Of a stretch of DNA of 64,000 bases, positions 40,606 through 50,313 are shown piece by piece. The translations under genes were made by a program, and so were the position numbers. The notes beneath the pieces are model-generated. The model was given only the letters and a program-made list of their open reading frames with translations. It had not been told where the DNA came from and ran no database searches. Within the stretch, counting starts at the first letter, position 1. The number at the start of each line of letters is the position of its first letter. This stretch comes from Cetobacterium_A somerae (GTDB lineage: Bacteria; Fusobacteriota; Fusobacteriia; Fusobacteriales; Fusobacteriaceae). The DNA is taken from NCBI RefSeq assembly GCF_044784365.2, contig NZ_CP173062.2; one strand, written 5' to 3'.

Positions 40606-41880
40606 TTATTTTAATTTATTAGTGTAGAAGTTCTTAACATCATCCCATTTATAATATGGTTTCATAGTAGTTGCTATTGGTAGCTCAGCATCCTTTTCAT
40701 TGTGTAAAATTTTAACTAAAACATCATTTTTATCATTTTTATAGAATATCCATTGAATATTTGTAGACATACCAGATATATCTCTTCCTAACCATCTCTC
40801 ATAAACTTTTTCCATATTATCCTCTTTTGCTGAGTAGCCATTGATATCTAGTAAAGTTATAAATGGAATAGTAGTTTCAGCATGGGCAAATCTTAGGTTA
40901 GCTGAGATGTTTTGATTTTTTATAGCTTCATCACTTGTAACTATAAAATTCTCTAAAAGAGGTAAAGCGATATTTGTAGCAATATCCTCTCCATTTTTCC
41001 CAGGACCTTTTTCATAGAAATCACTTAGATTATCAACCTCTTCGTACCACTTTAACTGTTCTTCACTAAAAAACTCTCCAAAGCCTAAGTTTTTTCCAAT
41101 ATTAGCTTGGATAATATATAGATCATAAAGATTCCTAACAGCATCAGTTGGATTTTTTAAAACAACTTTGCCCTTACTATCTTTTAGTTTAAACTCACCA
41201 CTTTCTAATTTTTTAACAAAATCTTTAGAAAAAAGCTGATTTAAAACTTCGTTGTTAAAGTTTTTACTTTTAGAGTATGTATTTAACTCTTTTTTCCAAG
41301 AACCATTTTCAGAAAACTCCTCATACTCTGGAGAGAGATCAAAGAATCTTAAAAGTATATCTTTTTTATTGTTTGTTGAAACTTTAAAGTTTATATTTGG
41401 AGTGTACTGTCCAAGTTCTTCTAAAAAAGCATCTCTACTCTGCTGAGCTCTTTCAACATAAGTTGATGAAGCTATAATATCTTTTCCAAAAATCTCTTTA
41501 TTGTTCTCATAGAATCTTTTAGCAATCTCTTTTTGCTCTTTAACACCAACCTCAGTTAAAAGACCATAGTTTCCTTTTTCAATCTCCATAAGTTGTGCTA
41601 TAGAGTTTTTTAACTTTAATCCCTCAGGAGTAATAGCGTTTTCTTTTTCTGCAATAGATAATAACTCGTATAAAGATACATCATACTTAGGTGAAGATAG
41701 ATGTCTAGAACCATGTCTTCCTAAATGATTTACAAAGAATGGTTTATACCCATTAGGTGTAGGAGCAGTAGAAATCTCTTTAACACTGTATGGTTGTTTA
41801 GTACCTAAGTAGTTAAAATCTGCTGAAAAAATTGAAGCACTTAAAGTTGTAAAAATTGCTAAAAATTTAATGGTATTCAC
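40606..41880 (-). CDS. Exported histidine-type acid phosphatase, MINPP/phytase-like
   Basis: A 424-residue secreted phosphatase. The start is GTG at 41880, 9 nt after GGGAGGA; a longer reading frame to 42000 has no ribosome site and would bury the signal peptide (MNTIKFLAIFTTLSASIFSA). The phosphohistidine motif is RHGSR (55-59, His56) and the proton donor is HAE (333-335) instead of the HD of AppA phytases, as in MINPP-type inositol polyphosphate phosphatases. It would strip phosphate from phytate or similar esters in the periplasm. It heads the phn-type operon. Confidence 0.85.
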   Translation of the reverse strand: MNTIKFLAIFTTLSASIFSADFNYLGTKQPYSVKEISTAPTPNGYKPFFVNHLGRHGSRHLSSPKYDVSLYELLSIAEKENAITPEGLKLKNSIAQLMEIEKGNYGLLTEVGVKEQKEIAKRFYENNKEIFGKDIIASSTYVERAQQSRDAFLEELGQYTPNINFKVSTNNKKDILLRFFDLSPEYEEFSENGSWKKELNTYSKSKNFNNEVLNQLFSKDFVKKLESGEFKLKDSKGKVVLKNPTDAVRNLYDLYIIQANIGKNLGFGEFFSEEQLKWYEEVDNLSDFYEKGPGKNGEDIATNIALPLLENFIVTSDEAIKNQNISANLRFAHAETTIPFITLLDINGYSAKEDNMEKVYERWLGRDISGMSTNIQWIFYKNDKNDVLVKILHNEKDAELPIATTMKPYYKWDDVKNFYTNKLK

Positions 41881-41919
41881 TTTAAAAAATCCTCCCTGTG
41901 AAAAATATTTATCAGACTC

Positions 41920-41947
41920 ATTATAAACTAGTTGTGTTAAACAAAAA
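41920..41947 (-). promoter_or_regulatory. Promoter of the phosphatase-phn operon
   Basis: On the minus strand TATAAT (complement of 41920-41925) is preceded by a 16-nt spacer and TTTTTG (41942-41947). The -10 is good, the -35 weak. No convincing Pho box was found. Confidence 0.5.
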
Positions 41948-41989
41948 TTAAAATAAAGTAAAAGAAATGTTATTTTATATACAGAAAAA

Positions 41990-42026
41990 TAAAAAAACAC
42001 AAAGGTTTTTATAAAACCTCTGTGTT
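41990..42026 (-). terminator. Terminator of the APC permease gene
   Basis: AACACAAAGGTTTT and AAAACCTCTGTGTT form a 14-position stem with one mismatch and a 3-base loop; a T7 tract follows on the minus strand. Confidence 0.85.
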
Positions 42027-42039
42027 TTCTATGTTAAAT

Positions 42040-43470
42040 CTATTTATTTGTTTTTCTAGCTATCTTAGGGAAGATAAGTCCAAGTCCAACTAGAACAATT
42101 GGTGTTAAAATGTTAAGAGTAATTTGGAAGAACCACTCAGAACTAAATGTTTCAATGTTTTTAGGGAAGATACCCATTAAACATGCAAATGCTGTAAAGG
42201 CAAAACACCAGATTCCAATAGCTGTTGCAATCTTATCATTTTTAACAAACTTAAATCCTGAACTATCACTTAAAGCTTTGTTCTTAATTAATCCTCTAAG
42301 TCCAATGTATGCTAAGAATACCCATAAGTATCTAAGTGGCATAACAATTGAGTTTAAATCAAGAAGCCAGTTATAAAGGTTATTCATATCTCCAATACCA
42401 AGTGCTGGAATTATAATTAGGATTCCAACAAGTACAGCAGTTAATTTATATCCATTAATAGGTGCTCCATTTTCATTACATTTTGTAAATGCAGCTGGTA
42501 TAAAGTTCTTATCTCCTTCTCCAATTAATATTTTAAGTGGAGCATCAATAGAGAACATAAGTGCTGATATTTGAGATAGAGTATTAGCTACAGCATATAA
42601 AACCATAAGTGCGTTTCCAACACCGTAGTATTCACCTAAAAGTTTAAATGCGTAGTATTGACCATTCATTTTTAAGTCAGCAGGAATATTTCCACTATTA
42701 AACATGATTCCCATTGCAAATGAACCAAGTAGAGCTGACATACCAACCATAGCAGCAAGTGCTAACATCCCTTTAGGGAAGTTTGTGTGAGGATTTTCAA
42801 CGTCTTTAACGTATGGAGAGATTTTCTCGCATCCACCAACAGCAAATACTAACATAGATATAGTAGTAAAGTATGTAAAGTCAAACTTAGGCATAAATGT
42901 CGATAGTGACCAATCAGTTGTAGCAGGATTGATACTCATAAGAGATGGTGCAGCAACTGTTAGTAAAATATATAAAATACCCATGAAGAACATAGATGTT
43001 CCAGCAAGAGCTCCTATTCTTTTTAAAGAGTTCATACCTTTAGATGATAACCAAAGGAAAAGTAGGAAGATTCCTAAAACGATACTCTGTAAAACTAAAG
43101 GATTAAAAGTTTTTATCATATCTCCATTTTGGAAGAAAACCCAACTTAAAGCAACTAATGCACTTTGAGGTTTTTGTGCTAAATAAGGGATGTGAACAAC
43201 CCAATATGTCCAACCAGCAAGATACGCTATCATAGGTCCGTAAGTTGAACCAACCCAACTTGAAACTCCTCCAGCTTTGTGATCAAAGACAGATCCCATC
43301 TCTCCAACCATAAGTGCATATGGTAAAAAGTAAAGAGAAAGAATTAATACCCAAGAAACTACAACTGTTAAACCTTGGTTTGCGTAGTTATTAACAACGT
43401 TACCAAATCCCCAAACAATTGTGAATCCCATCATGGCTAGCATACGCCAGTTTAATTTTTTTGATTCCAT
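42040..43470 (-). CDS. APC-family amino acid permease
   Basis: A 476-residue inner-membrane protein with about 12 helices. It opens with LNWRMLAMMGFTIVWGFGNVVNN and has GGVSSWVGSTYGPMIAYLAGW, close to the YjeM/glutamate-GABA group of APC transporters. It is divergent from malX, and both promoters carry the same ATGTACAATT element, so they are likely under one regulator. AGGAG precedes the ATG. The substrate cannot be stated from sequence. Confidence 0.88.
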   Translation of the reverse strand: MESKKLNWRMLAMMGFTIVWGFGNVVNNYANQGLTVVVSWVLILSLYFLPYALMVGEMGSVFDHKAGGVSSWVGSTYGPMIAYLAGWTYWVVHIPYLAQKPQSALVALSWVFFQNGDMIKTFNPLVLQSIVLGIFLLFLWLSSKGMNSLKRIGALAGTSMFFMGILYILLTVAAPSLMSINPATTDWSLSTFMPKFDFTYFTTISMLVFAVGGCEKISPYVKDVENPHTNFPKGMLALAAMVGMSALLGSFAMGIMFNSGNIPADLKMNGQYYAFKLLGEYYGVGNALMVLYAVANTLSQISALMFSIDAPLKILIGEGDKNFIPAAFTKCNENGAPINGYKLTAVLVGILIIIPALGIGDMNNLYNWLLDLNSIVMPLRYLWVFLAYIGLRGLIKNKALSDSSGFKFVKNDKIATAIGIWCFAFTAFACLMGIFPKNIETFSSEWFFQITLNILTPIVLVGLGLIFPKIARKTNK

Positions 43471-43510
43471 AAATCTAGTACTCCTTTTTTGTTAAATATT
43501 TCACTTTAAT

Positions 43511-43546
43511 ATGTACAATTGTACATTGAATTATACAATAAATCAA
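43511..43546 (-). promoter_or_regulatory. Permease promoter with 16-bp palindromic operator
   Basis: On the minus strand TTGATT (43546-43541), a 17-nt spacer and TACAAT (43523-43518) form the promoter. The -10 lies inside a perfect palindrome, ATGTACAATTGTACAT, at 43511-43526. Confidence 0.7.
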
Positions 43547-43635
43547 ATATTTTTTTCTAATATAGTATAATGAAAAGTAATTTTCAAAATCAAAACTATT
43601 AATTTCTTTCAAAAAAATATGAAAAAGATTATGAA

Positions 43636-43671
43636 TTGAACAAAAGTGTTTTTATATGTACAATTTGTGAT
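43636..43671 (+). promoter_or_regulatory. malX promoter with matching operator over the -10
   Basis: TTGAAC (43636-43641), a 17-nt spacer and TACAAT (43659-43664). The -10 sits in ATGTACAATTTGTGAT (43656-43671), whose first 10 bases equal half of the perfect palindrome at 43511-43526. A repressor bound there would block RNA polymerase. Confidence 0.72.
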
Positions 43672-43701
43672 ATAAAAAAAGTTTTAAGGGGAGTGTGTCA
43701 A

Positions 43702-45240
43702 ATGACTACCAAAAATAGAATAAGTGCATGGGAGTTTTTCCAGAGCTTAGGAAAAACATTTATGTTGCCAGTAGCTTTACTAGCAGCAATGGGAATTTTA
43801 CTTGGAATAGGTGCTGCCTTTACAGGTGGAACAACAATAGAGATGTTTCCGTTTTTAGGAAATAGTTTCTTACAAGGTATATTTAACTTTATGATAAAGA
43901 TAAGTTTAGTTGCCTTTTCATTTTTACCACTTATGTTTGCTGTAGCAATTCCACTGGGAATGGCTAGAGAGAATAAAGAGATTGCAGCTTTTGCAGGACT
44001 TATGGGTTATATTGCAATGCAACTTGGAACAAACTTTTACTTAAATGAAACAGGACTTTTAAAAGTTGTAGATACAAAGATGGTAATGGGAATTCAAAGT
44101 ATCGATACAGGAGCATTAGGAGCATTAATCTGTGGAGTTATAGTTTTCTTTATCCACGAGAAGTTCCAAAACGTTGAGTTACCAGATGCTTTTTCATTCT
44201 TTGGAGGAACAAGATTTGTAGCTATTGCAACAGTTTTAATAATGTCAGTAGTAGGACTTGCAGTACCAATGGTATGGCCTTTCTTTGCAGCTGGAATAAA
44301 TAAAGTTGGAGCAGCGATTCATGGAGCTGGACCATTTGGACCATTCCTATTTGGAGCTGGAGAGAGATTACTTCTTCCATTTGGACTTCACCATATCTTA
44401 GTTGCAACAATAAGATTCACTGAAGCTGGAGGAACTTATGTAACTGCAGCTGGAGAAACAATTCACGGAGCATTAAATATATTTTATAATCAGTTTGCAC
44501 AGGGAGCAGAGTTTGTATCTCCAGAAGCAACAAAGTTCTTATCTCAAGGTAAGATGCCAACATTTATGTTTGGACTTGCAGGAGCAGCTTTAGCAATATA
44601 TAAATCAGCATACTTAGAGAATAGAAAAAAGATCAAAGGACTTTTGATATCAGCAGTTGTAGCATCAGCAGTTGGTGGAATAACTGAACCAATCGAATTT
44701 ATATTCCTATTTATAGCACCAGTTCTTTATGTGTTCCACGCAATTATGACTGGACTTGGATTTATGGTAATGGGACTTTTAAAAGTAGTTATTGGAAACA
44801 CTGATGGAAACATAATTGACTTCCTAGTATTTGGAGTGTTCCAAGGATTCTGGACAAAATGGTTCTACGTAATTCCAGTTGGAATTGTATGGTTCCTAAT
44901 TTACTACTTCGTATTTAAATGGTATATTGTAAAATATGATATCCCAACTCCAGGAAGAGATAACTCAGCTCAAGCAAAAGAAGCTGTTGATAGTGGAGAT
45001 ATTGCTGGATATACAGCTAAAGTTATGTTAGAAGCTTTAGGTGGAAAAGAGAACATTGTAAGTTTAGATAACTGTATAACAAGACTTAGACTTGTAGTTA
45101 AAGATGCAAATAAGATAGATGTAGAAGCTGTTAAAGCAGCAGGTGCAGTAAACGTAGTAAAACTAAATGATACAAATGTACAAGTTATAATTGGACCAAA
45201 AGTTCAAGTATTAAAGAAACAGTTACAAAAGTTAATGTAA
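43702..45240 (+). CDS. malX: PTS maltose/glucose-type EIICB component
   Basis: A 512-residue PTS permease from ATG 43702, 9 nt after AAGGGGAG; a frame open to 43636 overlaps the promoter and is rejected. Residues about 1-415 form the EIIC membrane domain (GERLLLPFGLHHILVATIRF, GGITEPIEFIFLF), and about 435-512 the EIIB domain with its phosphocysteine in LDNCITRLRL. It imports and phosphorylates a glucoside, with MalX of E. coli as the closest recognised relative. malY follows, reproducing the E. coli malX-malY order. EIIA is not in the window. Confidence 0.92.
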   Translation: MTTKNRISAWEFFQSLGKTFMLPVALLAAMGILLGIGAAFTGGTTIEMFPFLGNSFLQGIFNFMIKISLVAFSFLPLMFAVAIPLGMARENKEIAAFAGLMGYIAMQLGTNFYLNETGLLKVVDTKMVMGIQSIDTGALGALICGVIVFFIHEKFQNVELPDAFSFFGGTRFVAIATVLIMSVVGLAVPMVWPFFAAGINKVGAAIHGAGPFGPFLFGAGERLLLPFGLHHILVATIRFTEAGGTYVTAAGETIHGALNIFYNQFAQGAEFVSPEATKFLSQGKMPTFMFGLAGAALAIYKSAYLENRKKIKGLLISAVVASAVGGITEPIEFIFLFIAPVLYVFHAIMTGLGFMVMGLLKVVIGNTDGNIIDFLVFGVFQGFWTKWFYVIPVGIVWFLIYYFVFKWYIVKYDIPTPGRDNSAQAKEAVDSGDIAGYTAKVMLEALGGKENIVSLDNCITRLRLVVKDANKIDVEAVKAAGAVNVVKLNDTNVQVIIGPKVQVLKKQLQKLM

Positions 45241-45248
45241 TAAAATTC

Positions 45249-45271
45249 GGGGGGAAACAATCCCCCCTTTT
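45249..45271 (+). terminator. Weak hairpin between malX and malY
   Basis: GGGGGG and CCCCCC around a 7-base loop, followed by TTTT. It is short and within the operon, so it may only reduce malY expression. Confidence 0.6.
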
Positions 45272-45295
45272 ATTTAGAAGATTTTAGGAGGATGT

Positions 45296-46450
45296 ATGAA
45301 TTTTGATGAAATTATAAATAGAAAAGGAACTTACTGTACTCAGTGGGATTATATAGAGGATAGATTTGGACCTGGAACAAAGGATTTGACTCCGTTTTCT
45401 ATCTCTGATACAGATTTCAAATGTCCTCAAGAGATTTTAGATGCAATAGTAGAAAGAACAGCTCATGGAATTTTTGGATACTCTCGTTGGAATCATGAAG
45501 ATTATAAAAGTGCTATAAAAAATTGGTATAAAACAAGATACTCTACAGATATAAATAGTGATTGGGTTGTGTATTCACCAAATGTAATCTATAGTATCTC
45601 TACCCTATTAGAGGAGTTAGTTGGAAAAGATGGAAAAGTGATGACTCACACTCCAAGATATGATGGATTTACAAAAATCTTAAAACCTTATAACCTTTTT
45701 GAGGTAACTTTAAAAGAGGATGAGAGTGGAGAGTTTCATACAGATTTTTCTATAATAGAAGAGGGATTTAAAAGTGGAGTTAAGGCATTTTTACTTTGTA
45801 ATCCTGAAAATCCAGTTGGAAAGGTTTGGAAATATGAGGAGTTAAAGGAACTTATATATTTGTGTGAAAAGTATGATGTTATTCTAATTTCAGATGATAT
45901 TCATATGGATATAGCTAGAAGAGAGGTAACTCCAGTATTAAAAATAGATACGAAAAGATGTTTAATTGTAAGTTCAGCATCAAAAACTTTTAATACACCA
46001 GCTTTTGGAGGTTCATATGCAATAATACCTCAAGATGATATTAGAGAAAAGTTTGTAACTCACTTAAAGGAGGTAGACTCACTATCATCTCCAACAATTT
46101 TTGGAGTGTTATCAACAATGGTTGCATATAATAGTTGTGGATACTGGGTGGATGAGTTAAATAGTTATCTAACTAAAAACTGTGAATATGTAGAGAAAGA
46201 GTTAAATGGATTTCACGGAGTTAGAGCTTTAATACCTGAGGGAACATATCTTATGTGGATAGATCTAAAAGATTGTAATATAGATATGGATAGATTTAAA
46301 AAATCACTTATTGAGGATGGAAAAGTGGCTATTATGTCTGGAGAGGCTTATGGTGATAAAGATAGAATCCGTTTAAATGTGGGGTGTCCACTTTCAAAAG
46401 TAAAAATAGCAGTTGAAGGTATTAAAAGAGCTATTGAAAAAGTGAGATAA
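45296..46450 (+). CDS. malY: MalY/PatB-type PLP-dependent aminotransferase/cystathionine beta-lyase
   Basis: A 384-residue fold-type I PLP enzyme. The PLP lysine is Lys230 in SSASKTFNTPAFGGS, and the family blocks FGYSRWNHEDY, CNPENPVGKVW and SDDIHMDI are in place. PatB/MalY proteins cleave cystathionine or cysteine conjugates, and E. coli MalY also binds MalT to restrain the maltose regulon. Here it lies 55 nt after malX. No malT is in view, so the enzymatic role is the safer call. AGGAGGATG precedes the start. Confidence 0.9.
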   Translation: MNFDEIINRKGTYCTQWDYIEDRFGPGTKDLTPFSISDTDFKCPQEILDAIVERTAHGIFGYSRWNHEDYKSAIKNWYKTRYSTDINSDWVVYSPNVIYSISTLLEELVGKDGKVMTHTPRYDGFTKILKPYNLFEVTLKEDESGEFHTDFSIIEEGFKSGVKAFLLCNPENPVGKVWKYEELKELIYLCEKYDVILISDDIHMDIARREVTPVLKIDTKRCLIVSSASKTFNTPAFGGSYAIIPQDDIREKFVTHLKEVDSLSSPTIFGVLSTMVAYNSCGYWVDELNSYLTKNCEYVEKELNGFHGVRALIPEGTYLMWIDLKDCNIDMDRFKKSLIEDGKVAIMSGEAYGDKDRIRLNVGCPLSKVKIAVEGIKRAIEKVR

Positions 46451-46477
46451 GAAAGTTATAATATCTTAGGTGATGAT

Positions 46478-47734
46478 ATGAGTTTAAAAAGAAAAGAGTT
46501 AGAAGTTTTAAAGCTAGTAAATGCTGGAAAAACAGTGGATGAGATTCTTTTTCAAATGGAAACAAGTGAGAGAAATCTAAGATATATAATTGATAATCTA
46601 AATTTTTATCTAAAAAAAATATTGGATAAATGGATAGAAAAAGATAGAAAAAAATTGCTAATTCATTTGAGTGAGAGTGAGTTAGATAGATTTTATAAAG
46701 AGGTTTATAAAAGTTACTATACATTAGAGCAGGAGGAAAGGGCAGAGTTTATACTTATGACCTTTCTTTTTGTAAAAGATGTGAGACTAAGTTTTATAGA
46801 GGAAAAGTTAGAGATAACAAGGGCTACTCTGAAAAAAGATATAGAGTTTTTAAATGAAAATTTGAAAAGATATAGTTTAAAGTTAGAATCTGAAAAAAAT
46901 AGATTTTCCATTGTTGGAAATGAGAAAAAGCTAAGACACTTAAAAGCTTTAAAGTATTTAGAGTATTGTAATTTAGAGATAACCCCTTTAGATTTAAACT
47001 ATATTTTTCAAAATATAGATGATGAGATGTTAAAAGAGTTAGAAATAGTTATTCTAGATATTGGACGAAAATTTTCAGTGGAGTTTAAAGAGGACTTTGT
47101 AAAACTTATGAAGATATTTCTATATGTTTCTTTAGAAAGAGTAAAAGAGGGACATATTATAAATAGAAAAGCTAATTATGAGTTTTTAGTTAATACCTCT
47201 CACTATGAAATTGCAAAAGATAGTTTAGGAAAATATTTAGATACAGATCTGAGTTATGAGTTAGTTCATATAACAGAGTATTTTATTAGTGGTGGAGTGA
47301 CTGAAAATATAGAGGAGTTAAAAGAGAGTGTTGAAAAATATCTGCTTGGATTGACGACGCTACTGGAAAAAACTTTTAGTGATTCACTGGATTATAAAGA
47401 GCTACATTCAAAACTTTTAGGTTATTTAATCCCAGCTATATATAGATTAAGAAACAACTTTAGTATAAAAGAGTTTGGAGAGAGAGATGAGTTTTTTAGT
47501 TTAGTTGAAAGCTACTCTAAAGATGAAAAATATCTTCCTGAAAAACTAACTGAAAATGAGATTTTTCATATAGCTAAAGAGATTAGAACATATATGGAAA
47601 ACGAGAAGAATAGAGTGATAAGTTTAAAAACACTATTAGAGATTGTAAATAGGAATAGTGAAGTAGTAAATAGTGAAAAATTAATAAAGGAACTATTAGA
47701 AGTTTATGGTAATGTTATAAAAAAAGACTTTTAA
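46478..47734 (+). CDS. BglG/Mga-like transcriptional regulator with HTH and PRD-like regions
   Basis: A 418-residue cytoplasmic protein. Two helix-turn-helix-like stretches come first (residues about 1-45, KAGKT-type start with VDEILFQMETSERNLRYIIDN, and about 100-145, SFIEEKLEITRATLKKDIEFLNENL). A helical PRD-like region with phosphorylatable His candidates follows. No EIIA or EIIB domain is attached. It starts 27 nt after malY and may be regulated through the PTS, controlling malXY. A relative of similar build lies at 48908-50313. Confidence 0.7.
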   Translation: MSLKRKELEVLKLVNAGKTVDEILFQMETSERNLRYIIDNLNFYLKKILDKWIEKDRKKLLIHLSESELDRFYKEVYKSYYTLEQEERAEFILMTFLFVKDVRLSFIEEKLEITRATLKKDIEFLNENLKRYSLKLESEKNRFSIVGNEKKLRHLKALKYLEYCNLEITPLDLNYIFQNIDDEMLKELEIVILDIGRKFSVEFKEDFVKLMKIFLYVSLERVKEGHIINRKANYEFLVNTSHYEIAKDSLGKYLDTDLSYELVHITEYFISGGVTENIEELKESVEKYLLGLTTLLEKTFSDSLDYKELHSKLLGYLIPAIYRLRNNFSIKEFGERDEFFSLVESYSKDEKYLPEKLTENEIFHIAKEIRTYMENEKNRVISLKTLLEIVNRNSEVVNSEKLIKELLEVYGNVIKKDF

Positions 47735-47744
47735 TGGGGGTATC

Positions 47745-48911
47745 ATGAAAATATTAATCTATTTTTTTGTAATAGTAAACTACCTCTTTGCTTTTCCAGG
47801 AATTGATTATAAAGAACCAGCTACAGTAAAAAAGTTTTTTCCATCGACACCTTTAGTTGTATCGACACCTTCAATAGCTCCAGGTCGAAGTACTTTTACA
47901 ACTCAAAGGGAGATGCTTGACTATTTAGGTGCTATTCATACAAAAAATAGTAGTACAGTGGTAAATCTTTTAGGACCAACTAAAGATAACAACTACTTAC
48001 CAGTTTTTGTATTCTCAAAGGGAAAAGAGCTAACATTTAAAAATACATCTAATGGGAAACCAACAGTTATGTTAATAGCACAGCAACATGGAGATGAACC
48101 TATGGGTTGTGATGTTTTAATGGGAACTATTAAAAGAATAGCTCAAGGTGGAATGAACTATCTTCTTGATAGAGTAAATATAGTTATTATGCCAAGAATA
48201 AACCCAGATGGAGCAGCAAAATTTACAAGAGTTGCAAGAAAAAATATTGATATAAATGATGATCATCAGAATTTCTATACAATAGAAGCAACATCAGTAA
48301 GTAATATGTATGATCTATTTAATCCAGAGGTTTTTGTGGATCTACATGAATATATAGCAGATAAAGATTCATATTCAGATATAATTAGTGGAGGAGCACT
48401 ACCATATTATGATATGCTGACATTGAGTCCAACAAATCCAAACTATCCAAAGAATTTAAATGATTATTCACGACATCTTATAATTTTATTAAAGGATGAG
48501 ATGGGGAAAAGTGGATATCCAATAGATTACTATTATAACCCTTTTATAAAACCAAAAAATGGTCAACCTTTAACTCTTTATAGAGCGACTTCAGATTGTG
48601 CATTAGCTAGAAATGCCTATGGACTTAGAGGAAGTTTATCATTTTTAATGGAACTTAGAGGAAGAGGAATAGGTTTTGAAAATGTTGAAAGAAGATTAAA
48701 TACTGGACTGGCAGCAGTTCAACTTCTTTTAGAAAGAGTGTACTTTAAATCTGATGAAGTAAAAAATTTAGTAGCATCTGAAAGAAACCTTATAACAAAT
48801 AGTAATAAAAAATTAGAGTTAGTGGACTCATCAATTCAATTTCCACTAATAAATATAGAAACAGGAGCATTAGAAAATACTCCTGCTATCTTAGTAAAAC
48901 AGAAAAATTAA
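47745..48911 (+). CDS. Secreted zinc carboxypeptidase, M14 family
   Basis: A 388-residue exported peptidase with a hydrophobic signal (residues 1-17, ending LFAF). Zinc ligands are His115 and Glu118 (QQHGDEPMG) and His201 (FVDLHEYI); NPDGA (153-157) and the later FLMELRGRGIG with the presumed catalytic Glu complete the M14 pattern. It would trim peptides or cell-wall peptides in the periplasm. It starts 10 nt after the PRD-type regulator and may be the last gene of the malX operon. The link to sugar uptake is unclear. Confidence 0.85.
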   Translation: MKILIYFFVIVNYLFAFPGIDYKEPATVKKFFPSTPLVVSTPSIAPGRSTFTTQREMLDYLGAIHTKNSSTVVNLLGPTKDNNYLPVFVFSKGKELTFKNTSNGKPTVMLIAQQHGDEPMGCDVLMGTIKRIAQGGMNYLLDRVNIVIMPRINPDGAAKFTRVARKNIDINDDHQNFYTIEATSVSNMYDLFNPEVFVDLHEYIADKDSYSDIISGGALPYYDMLTLSPTNPNYPKNLNDYSRHLIILLKDEMGKSGYPIDYYYNPFIKPKNGQPLTLYRATSDCALARNAYGLRGSLSFLMELRGRGIGFENVERRLNTGLAAVQLLLERVYFKSDEVKNLVASERNLITNSNKKLELVDSSIQFPLINIETGALENTPAILVKQKN

Positions 48912-50313
48912 AAATTAAGATCTAAGTTAATAACTTCTAGATCATTACAATTAATATCTAGCTCTGTGAAAACCCCTACAGTTTTTACAGAGTTATTTTT
49001 TTTATAGTTTTCAAAAATAGGAACACTAACAAAATCTTTTATATAAATATTGTATTTGTGCTCTAGTTTGTCCTTGAGATTTTCAACAATATATCTTGGA
49101 ACATTTTTATAAACAACTATAACCTCTTTTTTATCATCTTTTATACAGTTTAATATAAAAAACATAGAGATGATATCATTAAAAGATAAGTTCCAGTAGT
49201 ATTTTTTTAACTCCTTAAAAAGTGCAATACACTTATCAATAACTTCCTTTTCTATATTTAGATTAAAAAAAGAAACTCTTGAACAGGAATATAGTGTTTT
49301 TGTTTACTAGAAAATCCAACTCTAAGAATTATATTTTTTAAGGCGTTTTCCTCTTTAGATGTTAAGACTCTATTTAAGACTGTCTTACTAGCTGCATTCC
49401 AAGAGACAAGATGATCTTTAAAATATATAGTTTCTTCTGGAAAATTACCAGTACAGATTTTTAAAATATTTAAAAAATATGGAATCTCATTAAAATCAAT
49501 ATCTTTAAAAAGTGAAGAGTGTAGAATATCATAAAATGAGTTTAAATCATGCTCTGAAAAAAATTTAGAAAAATAAAATTTGAAAACAGAACGGTCTTTT
49601 AAAACATGCTCTAAAGTGTTGTCATAGTTATTTCCTAAGTCATCTAAATATTTAAAACTTATGTAAAAAGCTTTAAGCAATTCACGGTTGCAGAAAAAGT
49701 TATCCATATTAGAAAGTGTTAAAAATTTTTCAATATCATTGCATAAAAAAATGTCAATTTCACTGTTGTGAAATAAAGAGTAAAAGTAATCTGTAAAAAT
49801 ATGAGGAAGATATCGCTCTTCAACTAGATATTTATACAGATAACATGAAAGTGCTCTTTTTCTATTGATATTATCCCCTGTTAAAAATACACCTTTACCA
49901 GTGTGACTTTCAATAATTAATTGAAAGCTTTCTAAATCCTTTTTGATATCAGTTAAATCTCCATTTACAGTACGTCTAGAAACATCTAGTTTTTTAGAAA
50001 GTGTTTCCAAATTAAGACACCCTTTTATAAGAAGTTTTAAAGTTAAAAAAAACACCCTTTCAGGTTTTGAAATGACCTGTTGTTGTTTTAGTGTAGAAAA
50101 AAGATCATCAAATTTTAAGATCTCTTTTATCATTAAATCAATCTTATTTGTTTTATTGCAATTTGGAATAGAGTTATAAAGATCTTTAAGATATACATTT
50201 AAATTAGCTTTTGAAAGATCTAAAAAATCCTCTAAGAAATCTAAGTTGTTTCCCTCTGTGAAACTTAAGAGACTTAAAACTCTTAAATGTTTTGAACAAA
50301 TTGTAATTGCCAC
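48908..50313 (-). pseudogene. BglG/Mga-like regulator, interrupted by a frameshift
   Basis: The first frame runs from GTG 50313 (8 nt after GAGGGGG) to 49258, ending QEFLFLI-stop. The next frame is open from NLNIEKEVIDKCIALFKELKKY through the last 85 residues to 48908. Adding one base to the A7 run at 49265-49271 (T on the coding strand) joins them and gives 468 residues. An HTH is seen near residues 100-125 (LETLSKKLDVSRRTVNGDLTDIKKDL), followed by a PRD-like helical region. It faces the exopolysaccharide cluster and could control it. The upstream extension to 50442 is not supported. Confidence 0.72.

Noticed and set aside
41881..42000. 40-residue N-terminal extension of the histidine phosphatase
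   Set aside because: It has no ribosome site, overlaps the promoter and would place a signal peptide in mid-protein.
43636..43701. 22-residue N-terminal extension of MalX
   Set aside because: It overlaps the promoter and operator; ATG 43702 follows AAGGGGAG and gives the family N-terminus.
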